The notes beneath the pieces are model-generated. The model saw nothing but the letters and a program-made list of their open reading frames with translations, made no database searches and was not told the DNA's origin. A DNA stretch of 64,000 bases from Dermatemys mawii. Lineage: Eukaryota > Chordata > Testudines > Dermatemydidae. Of the stretch, positions 1 to 12,147 are shown piece by piece. Both the position numbers and the translations under genes were made by a program. How positions within the stretch are numbered: the first letter of the stretch is position 1; every line of letters starts with the position of its first letter. The stretch lies in NCBI GenBank assembly GCA_007922305.1, contig ML677333.1, forward strand, positions 16,886,676 through 16,950,675, in the 5' to 3' direction.

Positions 1-845
1 AATTGTGTGACTTATGGCCACTAAATTCCACTCTTACTGGGACTAGATTAATTAATTGATGGACTTTAGTCTGAACCCATAGTCTATGGGTATGTATGTG
101 GCACATGCATATTAATGACTGAATGGTGTTACCAATCAAACTGCTGAGTCAACGGTTTGGGGGAAAAAAAAACAATAGGAAGGACAGATGGCAAAAAGTG
201 ACCAGGGGCAGGGAGTTGGGTAACATCTGATAGAAACTCCAAGGTGCCAGACCTTGTAGAGGCCATTGGTTGGATCCTGATGGAATAGAAGGGCCTGGAC
301 TCCCTTACCTACTGCAGGAGTGGCATAAGCCTCATTCCCACTCTCCTCTCCTCTGAGAAGACGACAAGGACATTGCAAACCTGAGGTGAAGCAAAGCCCA
401 TGTATGGGTGAGGAGCTGGACTGAAAGGCCTTCCAGCTGGGATGTGAGGCTGAATACAGGATGCACTATTCACCAGAACACCTGGCCCCCAGAGCTTTAT
501 TACAGGATGGTCTTTCATTTCTTCTGGAAACTATATTTTAAAAACAATGACAATCCCTTTCACTTAAGCCACAACTCAAAGGAAAACATTTTGAGATGCC
601 TCTATTCTCCTTCTATTTGCATATTAAGACTCTGATAAGTGTCCTGCTGTGTGGTGAACTAAGCATCACTCTCTTCCCCTTTCTTCTTCCACTGTTACAG
701 AGCCTGGACTAGCCAACAAACAGCAATTTACAGAAAGTTACATAGTAGTGTAAGTAAACAAAGGATCTTTTAAATGCTTCCTTCGAAGGCCGATTTCCTG
801 CTGCTGACAAAGTTCTCAGTTGTGAGCATTTAATCTAGAAGCATT
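1..845. other. unannotated AT-rich stretch
   Basis: No gene, RNA or recognisable repeat boundary was found. Short ORFs occur on both strands but none shows a protein motif I recognise. The stretch reads as neutral intergenic or intronic DNA. Confidence 0.5.
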
Positions 846-849
846 TAGT

Positions 850-1117
850 CTTGGTCTACACTAACAATGCTGTTTGGAATCACTACATTGCTCAAGGGTG
901 TGGAGGATCATGTGAGGTCATGTGCTCCCCATCCTGTACTGGTAAGAAATGGATTCCATTTCCACCACCGATGGGAGGGCTCCTCCTGTTGCCATAGTGA
1001 CAGCCTTGCGGGGAGGTGGAATACCTACCCCGATGGAAGAAGCTCTCCCATTAGCGTAGATAGCATCTTCACTAAGCTGTGCCACTGCAGCACTGTAAGT
1101 GTAGACAAACCCTTAGA
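850..1117. mobile_element. non-autonomous DNA transposon (MITE) with GTCTACAC-type ends
   Basis: The left end reads GGTCTACACTAA and the right end reads TTAGTG-like sequence containing AGTGTAGACAAACCC, so the termini are imperfect inverted repeats around the core GTCTACAC / GTGTAGAC. About 270 bp lie between them with no coding capacity. The same terminal core recurs in several other elements of this window (22.5, 28.9 and 63.3 kb). No clear target-site duplication was found, so the superfamily is unresolved. Confidence 0.5.
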
Positions 1118-2380
1118 ATGAACAAGTAAGCAAATTAAGTGGTCTAGTTTAATTTTATGCTACAGAAGCATATTATTAATTTGCTGACCTCACTGATTTA
1201 CTGCAGTAATCAGATTCTCATCTCAGTTCCACCAGTGTAAATCTAGAGTAATTCCTCCCACTTCATGTTACACATGATCCCAATTACATCAACAAGCCTA
1301 ATTCTCTATCCTGTTACCCAATATTATGCTAATGTAACTCCATTTAAAGCAACTGATTACCCCAGCGTCAAATGACGACTAGAACAGAATCAAAGCCAGT
1401 GATGTTCTTCTGGGTTTATACTGGTGTAACTGAGATCATTATCATGTTCTTTTGTGATTCACATTATATTCAGTGTATACTTATAAACGATAAAACAGAT
1501 TCTCTGGCATAAATTGACGTAACTCCACTCATTTCAATCTGGCAATGGGCTCAATCTTCCCACCTGTTCAAATCTCTCAGTTTAAAATTGTGCTTAAAAT
1601 AATTAAAAACTTTCTTTAAAAACCTGAGGGGCAAGGACTGTCATTTACACTCAGTATGTTTGTACTGTGCTTAATACACAGTAGCTCTGGTCCATTTGAG
1701 GAGTCTAGGAACTGCTTTGAGCTGAACTTTATAACTTGGCCCATAACTCCTAAAATAAGGATACCCCTAAATTGGTGGAACTGGCTGAATCGCAAACTCC
1801 AGTAATCCACATGTTGAAGCAGTGTAGAGCAACCTATAGGCAGCTCTAACTCATGCCAGAGCTGGTGCAGAGAATCAGAGAGTCATAACTGAAGGCTGCT
1901 GGACACGGCAGAGAGTTTGGTCCTTTATATAAAGGGATGTTACATATAGGTACTAACTGGAGGATATTACGTTCCCTTGGTTACAATAACGCATAACACA
2001 ACACTTTGGGGTTTATGCTCAATATGTTACATTACAAAACTGGGTGCACTGCTCCTTGCAGACAAAGCCTCATTTAGAATAATTCATCTGTGCTTGTAAA
2101 TTATTCATCTTTTGATTAATGAAAATATGCTAATTAAGGATTTGCTGTTAAAAAGGTATAAATATCTTTCGTTTCCGAAAGTAATTAGAATAAGTAATTA
2201 CTTAAACATTATGATTCTGAAGTTAAATAATTTCTATGATAGCAAACTCAGTAAGGAGTAGATATAATTGAAACTTGAATCTACTAGCAGTATTTTTATG
2301 TTTACGTAAAATATACATAAGCATTGCAAGATTTTAGTATTATACAATTATACTTGTATTATACAAGTTTATCTTTTGCT
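1118..2380. other. unannotated stretch with old short-phrase repeats
   Basis: AT-rich DNA without a coding signal. Around 1370-1550 there are phrases such as ATAAATTGACGTAACTCC and CACTCATTTCAATCTGG. They resemble the dispersed repeat with the CATTGACTTCAATGGG motif seen at 2.4, 12.9, 35.0, 42.4 and 45.9 kb, but they are too diverged to give boundaries. Confidence 0.35.
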
Positions 2381-2384
2381 TTGT

Positions 2385-2570
2385 TTGCTCATCTTGGGCT
2401 CAGTCCTGCAAGGAGCTGAGTACTCTAGCCCTGGGCCAGGGAAGCAATTAAACACATGCCTAGCTTTCAGATCACAAGTCGTTTCATTGACTTTGATGGG
2501 GTTACTCACATGCTTAGAGTTAGGCACCCACTTAAGTGCTGGCTGGACTAGGGCTAGAATAATTAGCACC
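2385..2570 (+). repeat. old dispersed repeat with CATTGACTTTGATGGG motif
   Basis: The sequence begins with GGGCTCAGTCCTGCAAGGAG and contains CATTGACTTTGATGGGGTTA and CTCACATGCTTAGAGTTAGG, ending near CTGGACTAGGGCTAG. This layout (query phrase, TTGACTTCAATGGG, CACATGCTTA) recurs through the window and is, from memory, abundant in turtle genomes. Strand is arbitrary. It has no coding capacity and no obvious flanking duplication. Confidence 0.4.
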
Positions 2571-3120
2571 TAGAAGAATCAGCATCTTTCTACCAGTTAA
2601 AATCGTGATCTTTTCAATTCTCCCTCAGAGTCTGCAAGAAAGTTCAGATTTTGTCACGGATGTGTTCCATCCAGCAGGCAGGGTCCCCTTGCCTAGCATG
2701 AACTTGAAGCAACCTTCCTCACCTAGTAGAAGCCTCCATCTTCAATCAGGTGCAAAATGGCTTTCTCTCCCAGTTCTCCCCTATGAGTCCCTTTATAGAC
2801 CCCTGCTGGGGTCACCTGCTTCTTTTGTGCTACCTTTTGGTGATTTCCCACTGCTGTGAAACCCTGTCCCTTCAGACAAGAGGAGGAAGTATCTCTTCTC
2901 CCAGCCAGAGCAAACCCATTGTCCCAAGATCTTTTATTTTAAACAGATAACTATTCAGTGCCACTCTGACCTGCCAGAGACATGAGACAATCCTGTTAAC
3001 TTAGCATGGATCCACATACATATATGTTTTCGCTGACACAGGAATTTCATGATAAAATTTCATAATCTCATCCATCAGGCAGAAATGGTATACACCGAAG
3101 CCCCTATTTGTCACAGTCAT
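2571..3120. other. unannotated stretch
   Basis: Moderately GC-rich compared with its surroundings, with a short open frame but no recognisable domain. It could be a fragment of an LTR or other repeat, but neither end is visible. Confidence 0.3.
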
Positions 3121-3124
3121 GGCA

Positions 3125-3480
3125 TATAAAAACAGGACTTAGCACATAAGTGCCTTTATGGATCTGGGCCATCATGCCAAAATTTACTTTCTGATAGGTG
3201 CTTAGGAAATTTTTATCCCATAAAACTAAGTATTTTAGGAGTGTAAATCTCCCTGAAAGTCAATGAGACAGGCTCCCAAGGGCCTGACTTGAAGTCAATG
3301 GGAGTTTAGAACTTAAACACTCCAACGAAAGTTATAAATCCCGAAGGCATCTATCTATAGGCAGCAAAGTAACTTTGTAAATCTAGCCCTAGGTGCCTAA
3401 GTCCCATTTGAAAATGAAACAGGCTCCTAAGTCATGTAGGCACTTTTGGAAGTTTTATCCATAATGGCCTATATGAAATG
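3125..3480. repeat. old palindromic-type dispersed repeat (AGGTGCCTAAGTCCC motif)
   Basis: Contains TAGGTGCCTAAGTCCCATTT, CAGGCTCCTAAGTCATGTAG, and two GAAAGTCAATG / GAAGTCAATGGGAGTT phrases. Similar wording is found near 60.0-60.4 kb. The partly self-complementary arrangement (AGGTGCCTAAGT versus TTAGGCTCCTAAGT-like arms) suggests a decayed palindromic repeat. Boundaries are approximate. Confidence 0.4.
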
Positions 3481-6400
3481 AGTGGGCAGACCCTGTCCAA
3501 CTCCTAGTGAACAGGTGCCCACATCACTAAAACCAGTATCATAACCGGCTGCACTTGAGTCGGTGAAACGATCCCCGTGGATATACTTTAAAACTATCTG
3601 GTGATTTGCTGAGCCTAAAGATGTTCTTTAAAATGTAAGGTGCTGTTATCTCCAGCAGTATAAAGGTTCTCCATGTCAACGATGAGTCAAAGGAAAATAA
3701 GAGTCAGGAGAGCAGAGCAGCACCGAACAATCTAACCATGTGAAATACTGCAAAGACAACTACGAACCATCAGCAGAAATACCTGTGGAGCTAATGAGGC
3801 ACAATGTCTTCATTCTGGATTACACTGGGGTTCCTTGCTGTCTCACAATACTCCTCTATGGGTCAGAGAGCCAACCCTGCCTTTGAAAAGAGAAAATGGG
3901 ATTTGCACTTGTCATCCATTAACTATAACAATGCACACAGAATGTCCCCATAAAATCTGATTGTAATTGCAGAAAGTAATGAGGGATGGATCCTCAGCCA
4001 GAGTAAACCAGCATATATCTATTGATACTATATGGGAAATTGAAAATATCTCTTTTAGGTGAGTTTATTTATTAATAATAATAGCAGAATGATCAAGAGC
4101 ATTTGTATTTGCCTAGTCTGCCTGTGTGAGGCATTTTACTCTAATATACACACAGTTCCAGCTATCTGTTAGGAATAGAATGAATATTGTTCTGCACCAT
4201 ACTGGTCTATGAAAGACTCGCTCCTGCCTGCCTGTCTGCATTGTCAACTTTCTCTTTTCTCATTGTGGGTGAAATTCACCTTATGCAGAGGGCCAGCCCA
4301 AGACTTTCATGCAACTTTAATCCCTGTAGATCTGATCCTATCAAGCCTTACAAACATGTTTAATGTGACAATTGTTTATCTTGCTCTTCATTATTGTCTC
4401 ACTGTTAGCTGATGCTTTGCCTGCTTGTTTCTTGTAGGCATGTGTTGTCTCTCATCCTGGATTGCAAATGATTCCAGGTAGAAACCATCTTCTTTGTTTG
4501 GTGTGTAACTCCCACTTGGAATTAGCCAGATGAGCTCTTGGAGTTCCAGACTGAGCCTCTAGTGGGCCTAAACCTGAGGGACTAAGACAATAATGGCTAT
4601 CAAAGCCCTCTGACATTTCCCAGCATGCTTGGAATCAGGGGTAGGGTCAGAATGGATAGGAAACTCCTGCTGAGACCAAAAGGGAGGAATTGCACAGAAT
4701 GTTCTAGATAAGCAGTTTGCTGGCCCAATGGTGAGGCAGGGCTGTTTAGCCCCCTCAGTGGGAGGGGACAGCCTGACTTGGGTTTCAGATTTGAGCTGAG
4801 GATGGAGATGGAGCTGCAAGAGAGAAGCAGAACAGCTCAGGGAGTCTGATTAACTTCCCCTTCCCACACAGAGAGTCTACAAATTGCTGTGGGATCTAGT
4901 GCATGGGTCAGATGGTTCCAGCCCTGCAGAGACCCGTGTCAAGAGTGGTGGAGATCTGAACTGGTACCAGCTACTGAGCCAACTGAAACCTCTACAGGAC
5001 TCCAGACCAGAGAGTCAGGAGAGGACCCTGCCCCATCCCAGGGTAAAGACACAATAAGGTTTAAACTGGACAACATTCACAACACTGTAGCACTCCTCTC
5101 CAGACTCATCCACAGTAGGCCACTGAGAAGGTGCCACAAAGGAAGCTCAGGGATGTGAAGCGTTGTGAGTGTTGGGAGGTGGGGAAATTGATTGATCTGT
5201 GAATGTGTTCGTACTCCTTAATCCTTTCCTTCCCCAGGTCTTATTGTCCTGCTCTCAGTAAAGTCCCCTTCTTGTACTCCTCCTTGTACCCACTCCTATT
5301 TGGAGTGGGTATGTTGACATACTTTATCATGCCTTTTGTACCATGTCCTACACTTTCTGCTGGTTAGTAGCACTAGTCATTTTCCCCAGGGATGGCACTT
5401 GTGTCTTGGGCACAGTGAAGAATCATACTGTGTGGAGGCACAAGGCATCACAAAAAGAATCCAGGTCCCAGCCGACATGAGGAGTAGAGAACAGCTGCTT
5501 CAAATAGCAGGGTCACATTAACATGTTTTGTCAATTTCTGAAAAGGATGAACATTTTTGCCATGCACCTGCTGTCATTACACTGAGGTAACCATGAAAAC
5601 TATGGGTTTACATGGCCACTACTAAGTATCAGCTTCAAAATGGCAATTCTGACTGCTTTCTTCAGTCTGAGGTTTGCTGAAACCTGAAACTCAAGGCGTG
5701 AAAAAAAAGCATATAAACCAAAACTAAGAAATGATTTCATAAACATTGGTAGCTAAATTACTGGGGTTTTCTGAGATCTAGTTGATACCTGCAAACATCT
5801 TGGGAACAACTTCATTTCTAAAAAATAAATTTAATTGTGATTTTAAAGGTTCATTTTTTTTCTTGATTGCAAACATGAAACTAATTAATGCCTAAGCCCT
5901 TGCATGCTACTTAAGCATGTATCATTCAGTTATGGTCATATTATATACTGGTTCTACACAGACATTTTGTTAAGACTGAATCTTCTCTAACCTCTGAAAC
6001 AGGATTTTCTCTTTCTAGATGAAATGCTGATAGTGTTAAGTTTACCATAACACAATTAGATTTAGAGAGTCACAGGTAATGCATTTTTTATGAATACTCT
6101 CATTTATATTTACCAGCCACTGCTAAACTTCTAAGATATGTTAAAATTCTTGTTACAAAGTCATAATCACACATATTTTTTGTCCAGCACTGTGAGAAGC
6201 AGATCTACTCAGCAAACTACAATATCACCAGCAATTAGAAGCAGTGGATAGACAAGCAGCACTGTACTGGGGAACACAGTAATCAAATGGCTTGCAGATG
6301 TTGATCATGCCATAAATGATTTGCATAGTGACTGTTCTCTTTAGTTAAGGATAAAAATGAGGGAGCTTGTGTAGCTTTTCTTATAGAAATAGCTTTTAGA

Positions 6401-6640
6401 AAAAACACCCAAATAGACCTATTTTTTTAAACAGCAGTGACATTGAACAGAGATACACAAGGTCTCTTTGACAGTAGGATATGACCGTAAGAGTGAAGTT
6501 TTCTAGAAAAGAGGGACACTAGGTCCTTTTAAGGTACCATCGCAATCATCATAGAAGGAGGCCAGCTTGTATATCCTGATCTCTAGAAAGCTAAAACATA
6601 AAGTTGTCAGCATCCTAAGCTGAGTGATGTGAGGATGGGC
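3481..6640. other. long unannotated stretch
   Basis: About 3 kb without a recognised gene or repeat boundary. A perfect 9-bp inverted repeat (ACCCACTCC, 5-nt loop, GGAGTGGGT) sits at 5288-5310. The interval 4500-5330 is more GC-rich than its neighbours and includes an 89-codon open frame at 4889-5158. I do not recognise that protein, and the interval could be an LTR or transcript-derived relic. Confidence 0.35.
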
Positions 6641-7590
6641 TAAGAACATACGAATGCCATACTGGATCAGATCAAAGGTCCAACTAGCCTAGTGTCCTGT
6701 CTTCCAACAATGGCCAATGCCAGGTGCCCCAAAGGGAATAACTAAATCATCCAGTAGTCCACCTCTTTTCGGCCATTCCCAGCTTCTGGCAAACAGAGGC
6801 GAAGAACACCATCCCAGCCCATCCTGGCAAATAGCCATTGATTGACCTATCCTCTATGAATTTATCTGGTTCTTTTTTGAACCCTGTTATAGTCTTGGCC
6901 TTCACAACATCCTCTGGCAAAGGGTTCCACAGGTTGACTGTGCGCTGTGTGAAGAAATACTTCTTTTTGTTGGTTTTAAACTTGATGCCTATTAATTTCA
7001 TTTGGTGACTCCTAGTTTATGTGTTATGAGGAGTAAATAATATGTATTTACTTTCTCCACACCAGTCATGACTTTATAGATTTCAATCATATCGCTCCTT
7101 AGTCGTCTCTTTTCCAGGCTGAAAAATACCAGTCTTATTAATCTCTCCTCATACAGAAGCTGTTACATACCCCAAATCACTTTTGTTGCCCTTTTCTGAA
7201 CCTTTTCCAATTCCAACACATCCCTCCTGGGATGGGCAACCTTATCCGCACATAGCATTCACGATATGGGTGTACCATGGACCCACATAGAGGCAACACA
7301 ACACCTTCCATCCCATTTTCTATCCTTTTCTTAATGATTCCCAACATTCTCTTCACTCTTTTGACTGCCACTGCACACTGAGTGGATGTTTTCAGAAAAC
7401 CTGAAATACTTCAAGATCTCCCTCCTGAGTGGCAACAGCCAATCTAGACCCTATCATTCTATATATATGGTTGGGATGATGTTTTCCAATGTGCATTACT
7501 TTGCATTCACTAACATTGAATTTCATCTGCCATTTTGCTGCCCAGTCACCCAGCCTACATCCATTAGGCCTTTATCTGGTTTCGCTGGCA
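6641..7590 (-). mobile_element. CR1 LINE 3' end, 5'-truncated and degraded
   Basis: The plus strand opens with TAAGAACATACGAATGCC, the complement of the usual CR1 3' terminus in reptiles. It continues with the antisense of the CR1 ORF2 C-terminal region: the conserved line about the tandem Asn-Pro-Leu-Pro motif can be read at 6900-6990 on the minus strand as TVNLWNPLPEDVVKAKTI. Upstream on the minus strand (7000-7590) more CR1-like sequence follows but frames are broken. CR1 encodes an APE endonuclease and reverse transcriptase; this copy retains only the last part and cannot be functional. The same motif recurs at 26.5 and 48.3 kb, which supports the family call. Confidence 0.85.
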
Positions 7591-7595
7591 AAAGT

Positions 7596-9120
7596 GAAGA
7601 GACAAGTCAAAAAAAGACTCTGGGAGGAGCTCAAAAAATAAAATATTCTAGCTGAATGGTACCAAAGAAACTACATTTTCCGACAGACATTTTGGCTGGC
7701 TTCCAGCCCCAGTGTTTTGAAATGTTTCAGCCTTTTACTTTTGTTCAGATTTGTAGCTAAACTCTTGCATAATTGTCTTTTGTGCATTAGCCGCTTGCCT
7801 TTATCTCTTTTTTTCAGATCATTCTGCTTATTCTTTGCAAATTCAGGAAAAGCCCTTAAGGACACACAACTTTCAGACAATAGCACTTATATGTGCTTAA
7901 TTTTAAGCATGTGCTTAAACTCTTTCCTCAGTCGGCACCAGATCACTGTCTGCCACTCTCGTGTGGGCTGCTCCCAATGCAGGTCACAGTGCAGGGAAGG
8001 GGAAGAACAGCCTCAGCAAGGCAGATACTTCTCTTCTCACATAGGTGAGCAGAGAGTGGGCAGAGCCTTGATTTCACCCCTTTAAACACACCAGTCAGCA
8101 CAGCTGAGCCATGCAGAGAGGGAAACTAGCAAATAACTTAAGCATGCAGCAGTTTTCCCCAAATGGCCATGTTTTGGAGTTTAATGTAGCCACCCTACAC
8201 ACACATCATATGGAAGCATTTTATTTACATTTAGATGAGGTATGATGCAGAGTTGTCAAGTGGTGCTGTAATTCTTTAGGAAAGGTAGAATGATCCCCAA
8301 AATGAGATTGTAATTTTTTGCACAGAAGTCTAAAAACACTGCAATGTCTACAGCTTAAATTCATTTAAATACTTATTGTAATGTTTATTGACCAAACCTA
8401 CCAAATGTTGATTTATTAAAGATGGTTTTACTTGGGCAAGTATTTTTTTTCCAAAAATGATGAAGCTGTTTAGCATGTGGCAAAACAGCAACATTTTGCA
8501 GTATTCTTAATTGTCAAAGTTTCTCACAAGTGATTATGTTTCTCACAAGTTTTCTATATCACCAATTACAATTTTCTGACCAGATCAGTTTGACACTGAA
8601 CCATGTGCACCAGTGGACTGCATGCCCATATAGTTTGCACTGCAAAGTGTGTAAATATAAATGTACGTGAATTCCTAATGTAACATCTCCATTTGTAAGC
8701 TTTTGTACATATAATGTAGTGCCTAGTATGCTAGTTAGAAGGTGTTTATTTCTAATTGCCTATACAAGCAGTACTAGCCTTCGAAATACTCTAGAAATTA
8801 TCTCTTTTATCCAGAGACAATTATGCTTAGGTCATTATTTGTATTAGAGATAATAAACAGTGACACATGGGGCTTCAAAATGTCCACTAAAGAAAAATGG
8901 CAATCTAATTTAACACAAGTCTGTATGCTTGTACAAAAATGAAAAATGGTGGTGGTGGTTATGCTAACAATATATTTTGGGAATTTTACCTCTACAGGGA
9001 AGTTATCTTATAAGGAAAGAGGGAGGATACAAGCTCCTTAAAATTTACATCAAAGAGAAACATTATTCAACATTTGCAGGGAGTCTGTTATGTCAAGAAA
9101 AAAATCAAAAAGGCAAAAAA
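7596..9120. other. unannotated AT-rich stretch
   Basis: No recognised feature. A 122-codon open frame at 7717-8085 is rich in Ser, Cys and Phe and has no motif I know, so it is likely chance. The interval contains several A/T homopolymers. Confidence 0.45.
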
Positions 9121-9809
9121 CTGTAAAAAACACCAGCACTGGACTGAATTAGGATACAGTTTATCAGTCAATGTGTCTTTCTTCCTACTTGAGTAAGACA
9201 TATCTTAAAGCAAAACCATCTAGTAATACTACAGCTGTAAGCACTGCACCTTATGACATGGTCTCTCTCTTCAGTTGGCAGATAACATGCAATGATTGTA
9301 GGTACCACGAGAAAGCTCTTCTCTGGTCCAATCTGCTACAAAGATATAATGCCCTACTTCCTTCACGTGTGGAAACTACAAGCCATTCCAGTAGCAAATT
9401 ACAGACAAGATTAGAAAAACACTACAGTTTTGCAATTTCATTCCATGCACAGCATGGACAAAGCAAACCTACCATTGTTCTATGCGGTGCAATAACATTA
9501 GCTGATGCTATATACAAGCTGCTAGTAATTTGAAGCAGGAACTTAAGTCATCAAAATGTTTTATGGATGTTCTTCAGGCAAGTGAGTCTGATGAGCAGCT
9601 TTCAAGTGAACAAGTAGTTTTGAACAATACCACTTCAAGCCTTTGGTCTGCAATAGCCAAAAAGCAAATGTTAGAATATTATACAAAACCAGATAATTAT
9701 AGCTTACAGAGGTCAACTAGTTTTGTGCCCCAATTCATCCAGGAGTTTGTCCTTTGCTTGATAGATAGAGAGGCATTTAGTTCAGCCAGCAAGGAGTATC
9801 AGCCTTCAG

Positions 9810-10519
9810 CAGGGGTGAAAGTAAATCAAGCTTCTTACCCGTACAGGGGCTGGGCTGGAACCAGCTCTGCCCCCCACCCCCAGAAGGGGCGGGGCCTCGG
9901 GCGGAAGGGGCGGGGCTGGGGAGAGGGTCAGAGCCAGTCCCAGCCCAGCTCAGCCCCGCCCCCGTACTGGTAAGCCGCCTCCCCCTCACTCCCCTCCTCA
10001 GCCCAACCCCACCTCCCCTGCCGGGGGCTCCGCAGCAGTTTAAAAGGCCCGGGGCAGTAGCGGCGGCCCAGCCCCGGGCTCTTTAAATAGCTGCTGGGGC
10101 ACCACCGCCACTTCCCTAGGGTTCCAGCAATGGGGCTCCCGTCCCCGCGGAGCCCTGCTACCGGAGCCCTGGGGAGGCTGCGGCGGGGCTCCTGTAGCTA
10201 TTTGAGGAGCCCAGGGCTGGGCCGCCGCTACCTCCCTGGGCCCTTTGAACTCCAGCTGCGGGAGCCTAGGAGAGGCTGCCGCTGGCTCCGGCAGCAGGGC
10301 CCGGAGCGGTAGCAGCGACACAGCCCCGGGCTCTTTAACTAGCTACAGGAGCCCCGTCGCAGCCTCCCCAGGGCTCCGGCAGCAGGGCTCTGAGGGGATG
10401 CAATGTAAAGGGCCCTAGGCCCTTTACATTGCGCCTGGGGAAGCCGATCTGCCCTAGTACGGCGTACTGGCTCTTGCTGGTACGCCATACGTGGGCGTAC
10501 CGGCTTACTTTCACCTCTG
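9810..10519. mobile_element. GC-rich non-autonomous hAT-type transposon
   Basis: The termini are CAGGGGTGAAAGTAA and, on the right, TTACTTTCACCTCTG: 15-bp inverted repeats with one mismatch. They are flanked by a perfect 8-bp direct repeat, GCCTTCAG, at 9802-9809 and 10520-10527. An 8-bp duplication with CAG-starting ends is typical of the hAT superfamily. The 710-bp body is extremely GC-rich and has no transposase. It contains repeated GGGGCGGGGC boxes and several GGGCTCTTTAAAT- or GGCCCTTT-type phrases. Short CCGGTACGCC-like arms lie near the right end. It interrupts the coding fossil described at 9171-11490. Confidence 0.85.
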
Positions 10520-10854
10520 GCCTTCAGAAGACATTTAAAGAAGGTGCCTCTCAACTGGAGTGCAGAGTATTTAGTAGTTCTAAAATGATCACACCATTCC
10601 ATAAAAGCTTTGCTACATACTGCACCGTATGTTTGGGTCTCACAATTTAATTGACATACTGCACCTTCATGGATTTGCATCAATTCAAATAAGGTGAGGT
10701 AGTTCAACACTAGTGCTGCAAATATTGAAATAGGAAAACTCCAGGGAGGCATATGCATTCCAAATGAAATTGTACAACTTCATACTGGAGGAAATTTCAT
10801 CCATAATAGAGATTATACTATAGTCATCAATGTAGAGACCATTGATGGAAAGTA

Positions 10855-11175
10855 TAGCAGAACCTCAGAGTTATGAACACCAGAGTTATGAACTGACCAG
10901 TTAACCACACCCCTCATTTGGAATCAGAAGAACACAAACAGGCAGCAGCAGAGACAACAGAAAATGCAGTACAGTACTGTGTTGAATGTAAACTGCTAAA
11001 AAAAAGGGGAAAGCAGTATTTTTCTTCTGCACAGTAAAGTTTCAAAGTTGTATTAAGTCAATGTCCAGTTGTAAACTTTTGAAAGAATAACCACAACATT
11101 TTGTGCAGTTATGAACATTTCAGAGTTATGAACAACCTCCATTCCTGAGGTGTTGTAACTCTTGAGGCTCTACTG
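10855..11175. mobile_element. Tigger/pogo-like MITE
   Basis: The left end (AGCAGAACCTCAGAGTTATG) and the reverse complement of the right end (CAGTAGAGCCTCAAGAGTTA) match as inverted repeats. Similar repeats, CAGTAGAACCTCAGAGTTA, mark Tigger elements of the pogo group, which insert at TA. A TA lies on each side, at 10853-10854 and 11176-11177. The body (321 bp) is AT-rich and has no transposase. Removing it and one TA joins the host codons for GKY to TFH, the order expected for the interrupted coding fossil. Confidence 0.75.
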
Positions 11176-11490
11176 TATACCTTCCATTAAAGAGCTAGAG
11201 TGGTATTTCAAGGAACAGTCTGCAGATAGTCCAGCATCACAAGAAATGCCACTGAAGCATGGGAAAGGAAAGTTACTTACTCTCCTTGGACAATCGGAGT
11301 CTCATATGTGGTGTGTAGCATCTGAAAAACCTAGAACACCACAGGAGTTACCTTGCCATGAAAAAGTACTTGAGAAAATCAACTCTTTCTGTAGTCAAAA
11401 CAATCCTCCCTGCAAAGAACTGTGTACATGCCAAGGTAATGAAGACTGTGGTAATCCACTCACACTCAATACATCATAACGAGGAACAAA

Positions 11491-12147
11491 ATTATGATGT
11501 TGACTGGAAGTGTCACCTGCACTATTATATTTCAATTATACCCATACAAATGTATTAGATTGTTATGATGCTTTGAGGTCAAAGAAATCCAATTTTACAT
11601 CTTGAAATAATAGTCATTAAACCAACAAACCAATGCAATATTTTCAAGTGATCATTTTAATGTGTTGATGGTATTATTATTTATCCCTGTTTCTATGGTA
11701 ACAGCACTGCTTGACAGCTTCACATCATACCTCATCTTAAACTAGATAAAATAAGCTTTCAAAATCATGTACAATGTGAGTCTGCATACAGTACATTAAC
11801 TGACCAAATCAGTGTTCCAATTTTTTTCTCTCTCTTTTTTTTTAATAAAGGAAATTGGGTCTTTTGGGGGAAGAATGTTTCTTGAGACTGTGATTGACCC
11901 ATTGGGAGCTGCTCGGCTTTCAGCCATATAGCATAGATATCATCACTTCTGAAGAGGCTTTGTAAATCAGGGACACGTGCACCTGCCTTAAGCCACAGCC
12001 CTCTGTGTGGCTGCACAAAGCCCTGAAATGCAGAGGAAATATTACATGTTCCATGGCACAGACGAAGGGTTTACAAAGCAGAGAGCGTATTCTGGGGACT
12101 GTGCAACCCATTGTGTTCTGCAGAGCAATGCTCTGATGCCACATCAG
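11491..12147. other. unannotated stretch
   Basis: AT-rich DNA with poly-T runs near 11820-11845. No gene or repeat boundary is recognised. Confidence 0.4.

Larger units (their letters stand above)
9171..11490 (+). pseudogene. decayed transposon-type coding fossil, interrupted by two insertions
   Basis: Pieces of one plus-strand reading frame are spread over this interval. Piece 1 (9171-9533) carries LQTRLEKHYSFAISFHAQHG. Piece 2 (9530-9809), in a shifted frame, carries SFVPQFIQEFVLCLIDREAF. After a 710-bp insertion, 10528-10855 carries an ILHRMFGSHNLIDILHLHGF-like stretch and then an open run of 37 codons (10745-10855) with GICIPNEIVQLHTGGNF and INVETIDGKY. After a second insertion the frame resumes as YTFH, one stop, then RARVVFQ. 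A Cys-rich tail (CSQNNPPCKELCTC) follows in another frame near 11400-11450. From memory, ETxDGKxTFH with a downstream VVFQ and a Cys-rich C-terminus belongs to a widespread uncharacterised metazoan family in corals and fish, usually repeated and probably transposon-borne; I cannot name it. Stops and frameshifts mean it is dead here. Confidence 0.55.

Noticed and set aside
4568..5158. Possible processed pseudogene at 4.5-5.3 kb
   Set aside because: The base composition is suggestive but I recognise no protein, no poly-A tail is present and no end is visible.
7717..8085. 122-codon open frame
   Set aside because: Composition is low-information and there is no protein motif or conservation signal visible.
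9777..10321. Overlapping long open frames on both strands in the GC-rich block at 9.8-10.3 kb
   Set aside because: They lie within a hAT-type element defined by its 8-bp duplication and inverted ends, and arise from its GC-rich composition.
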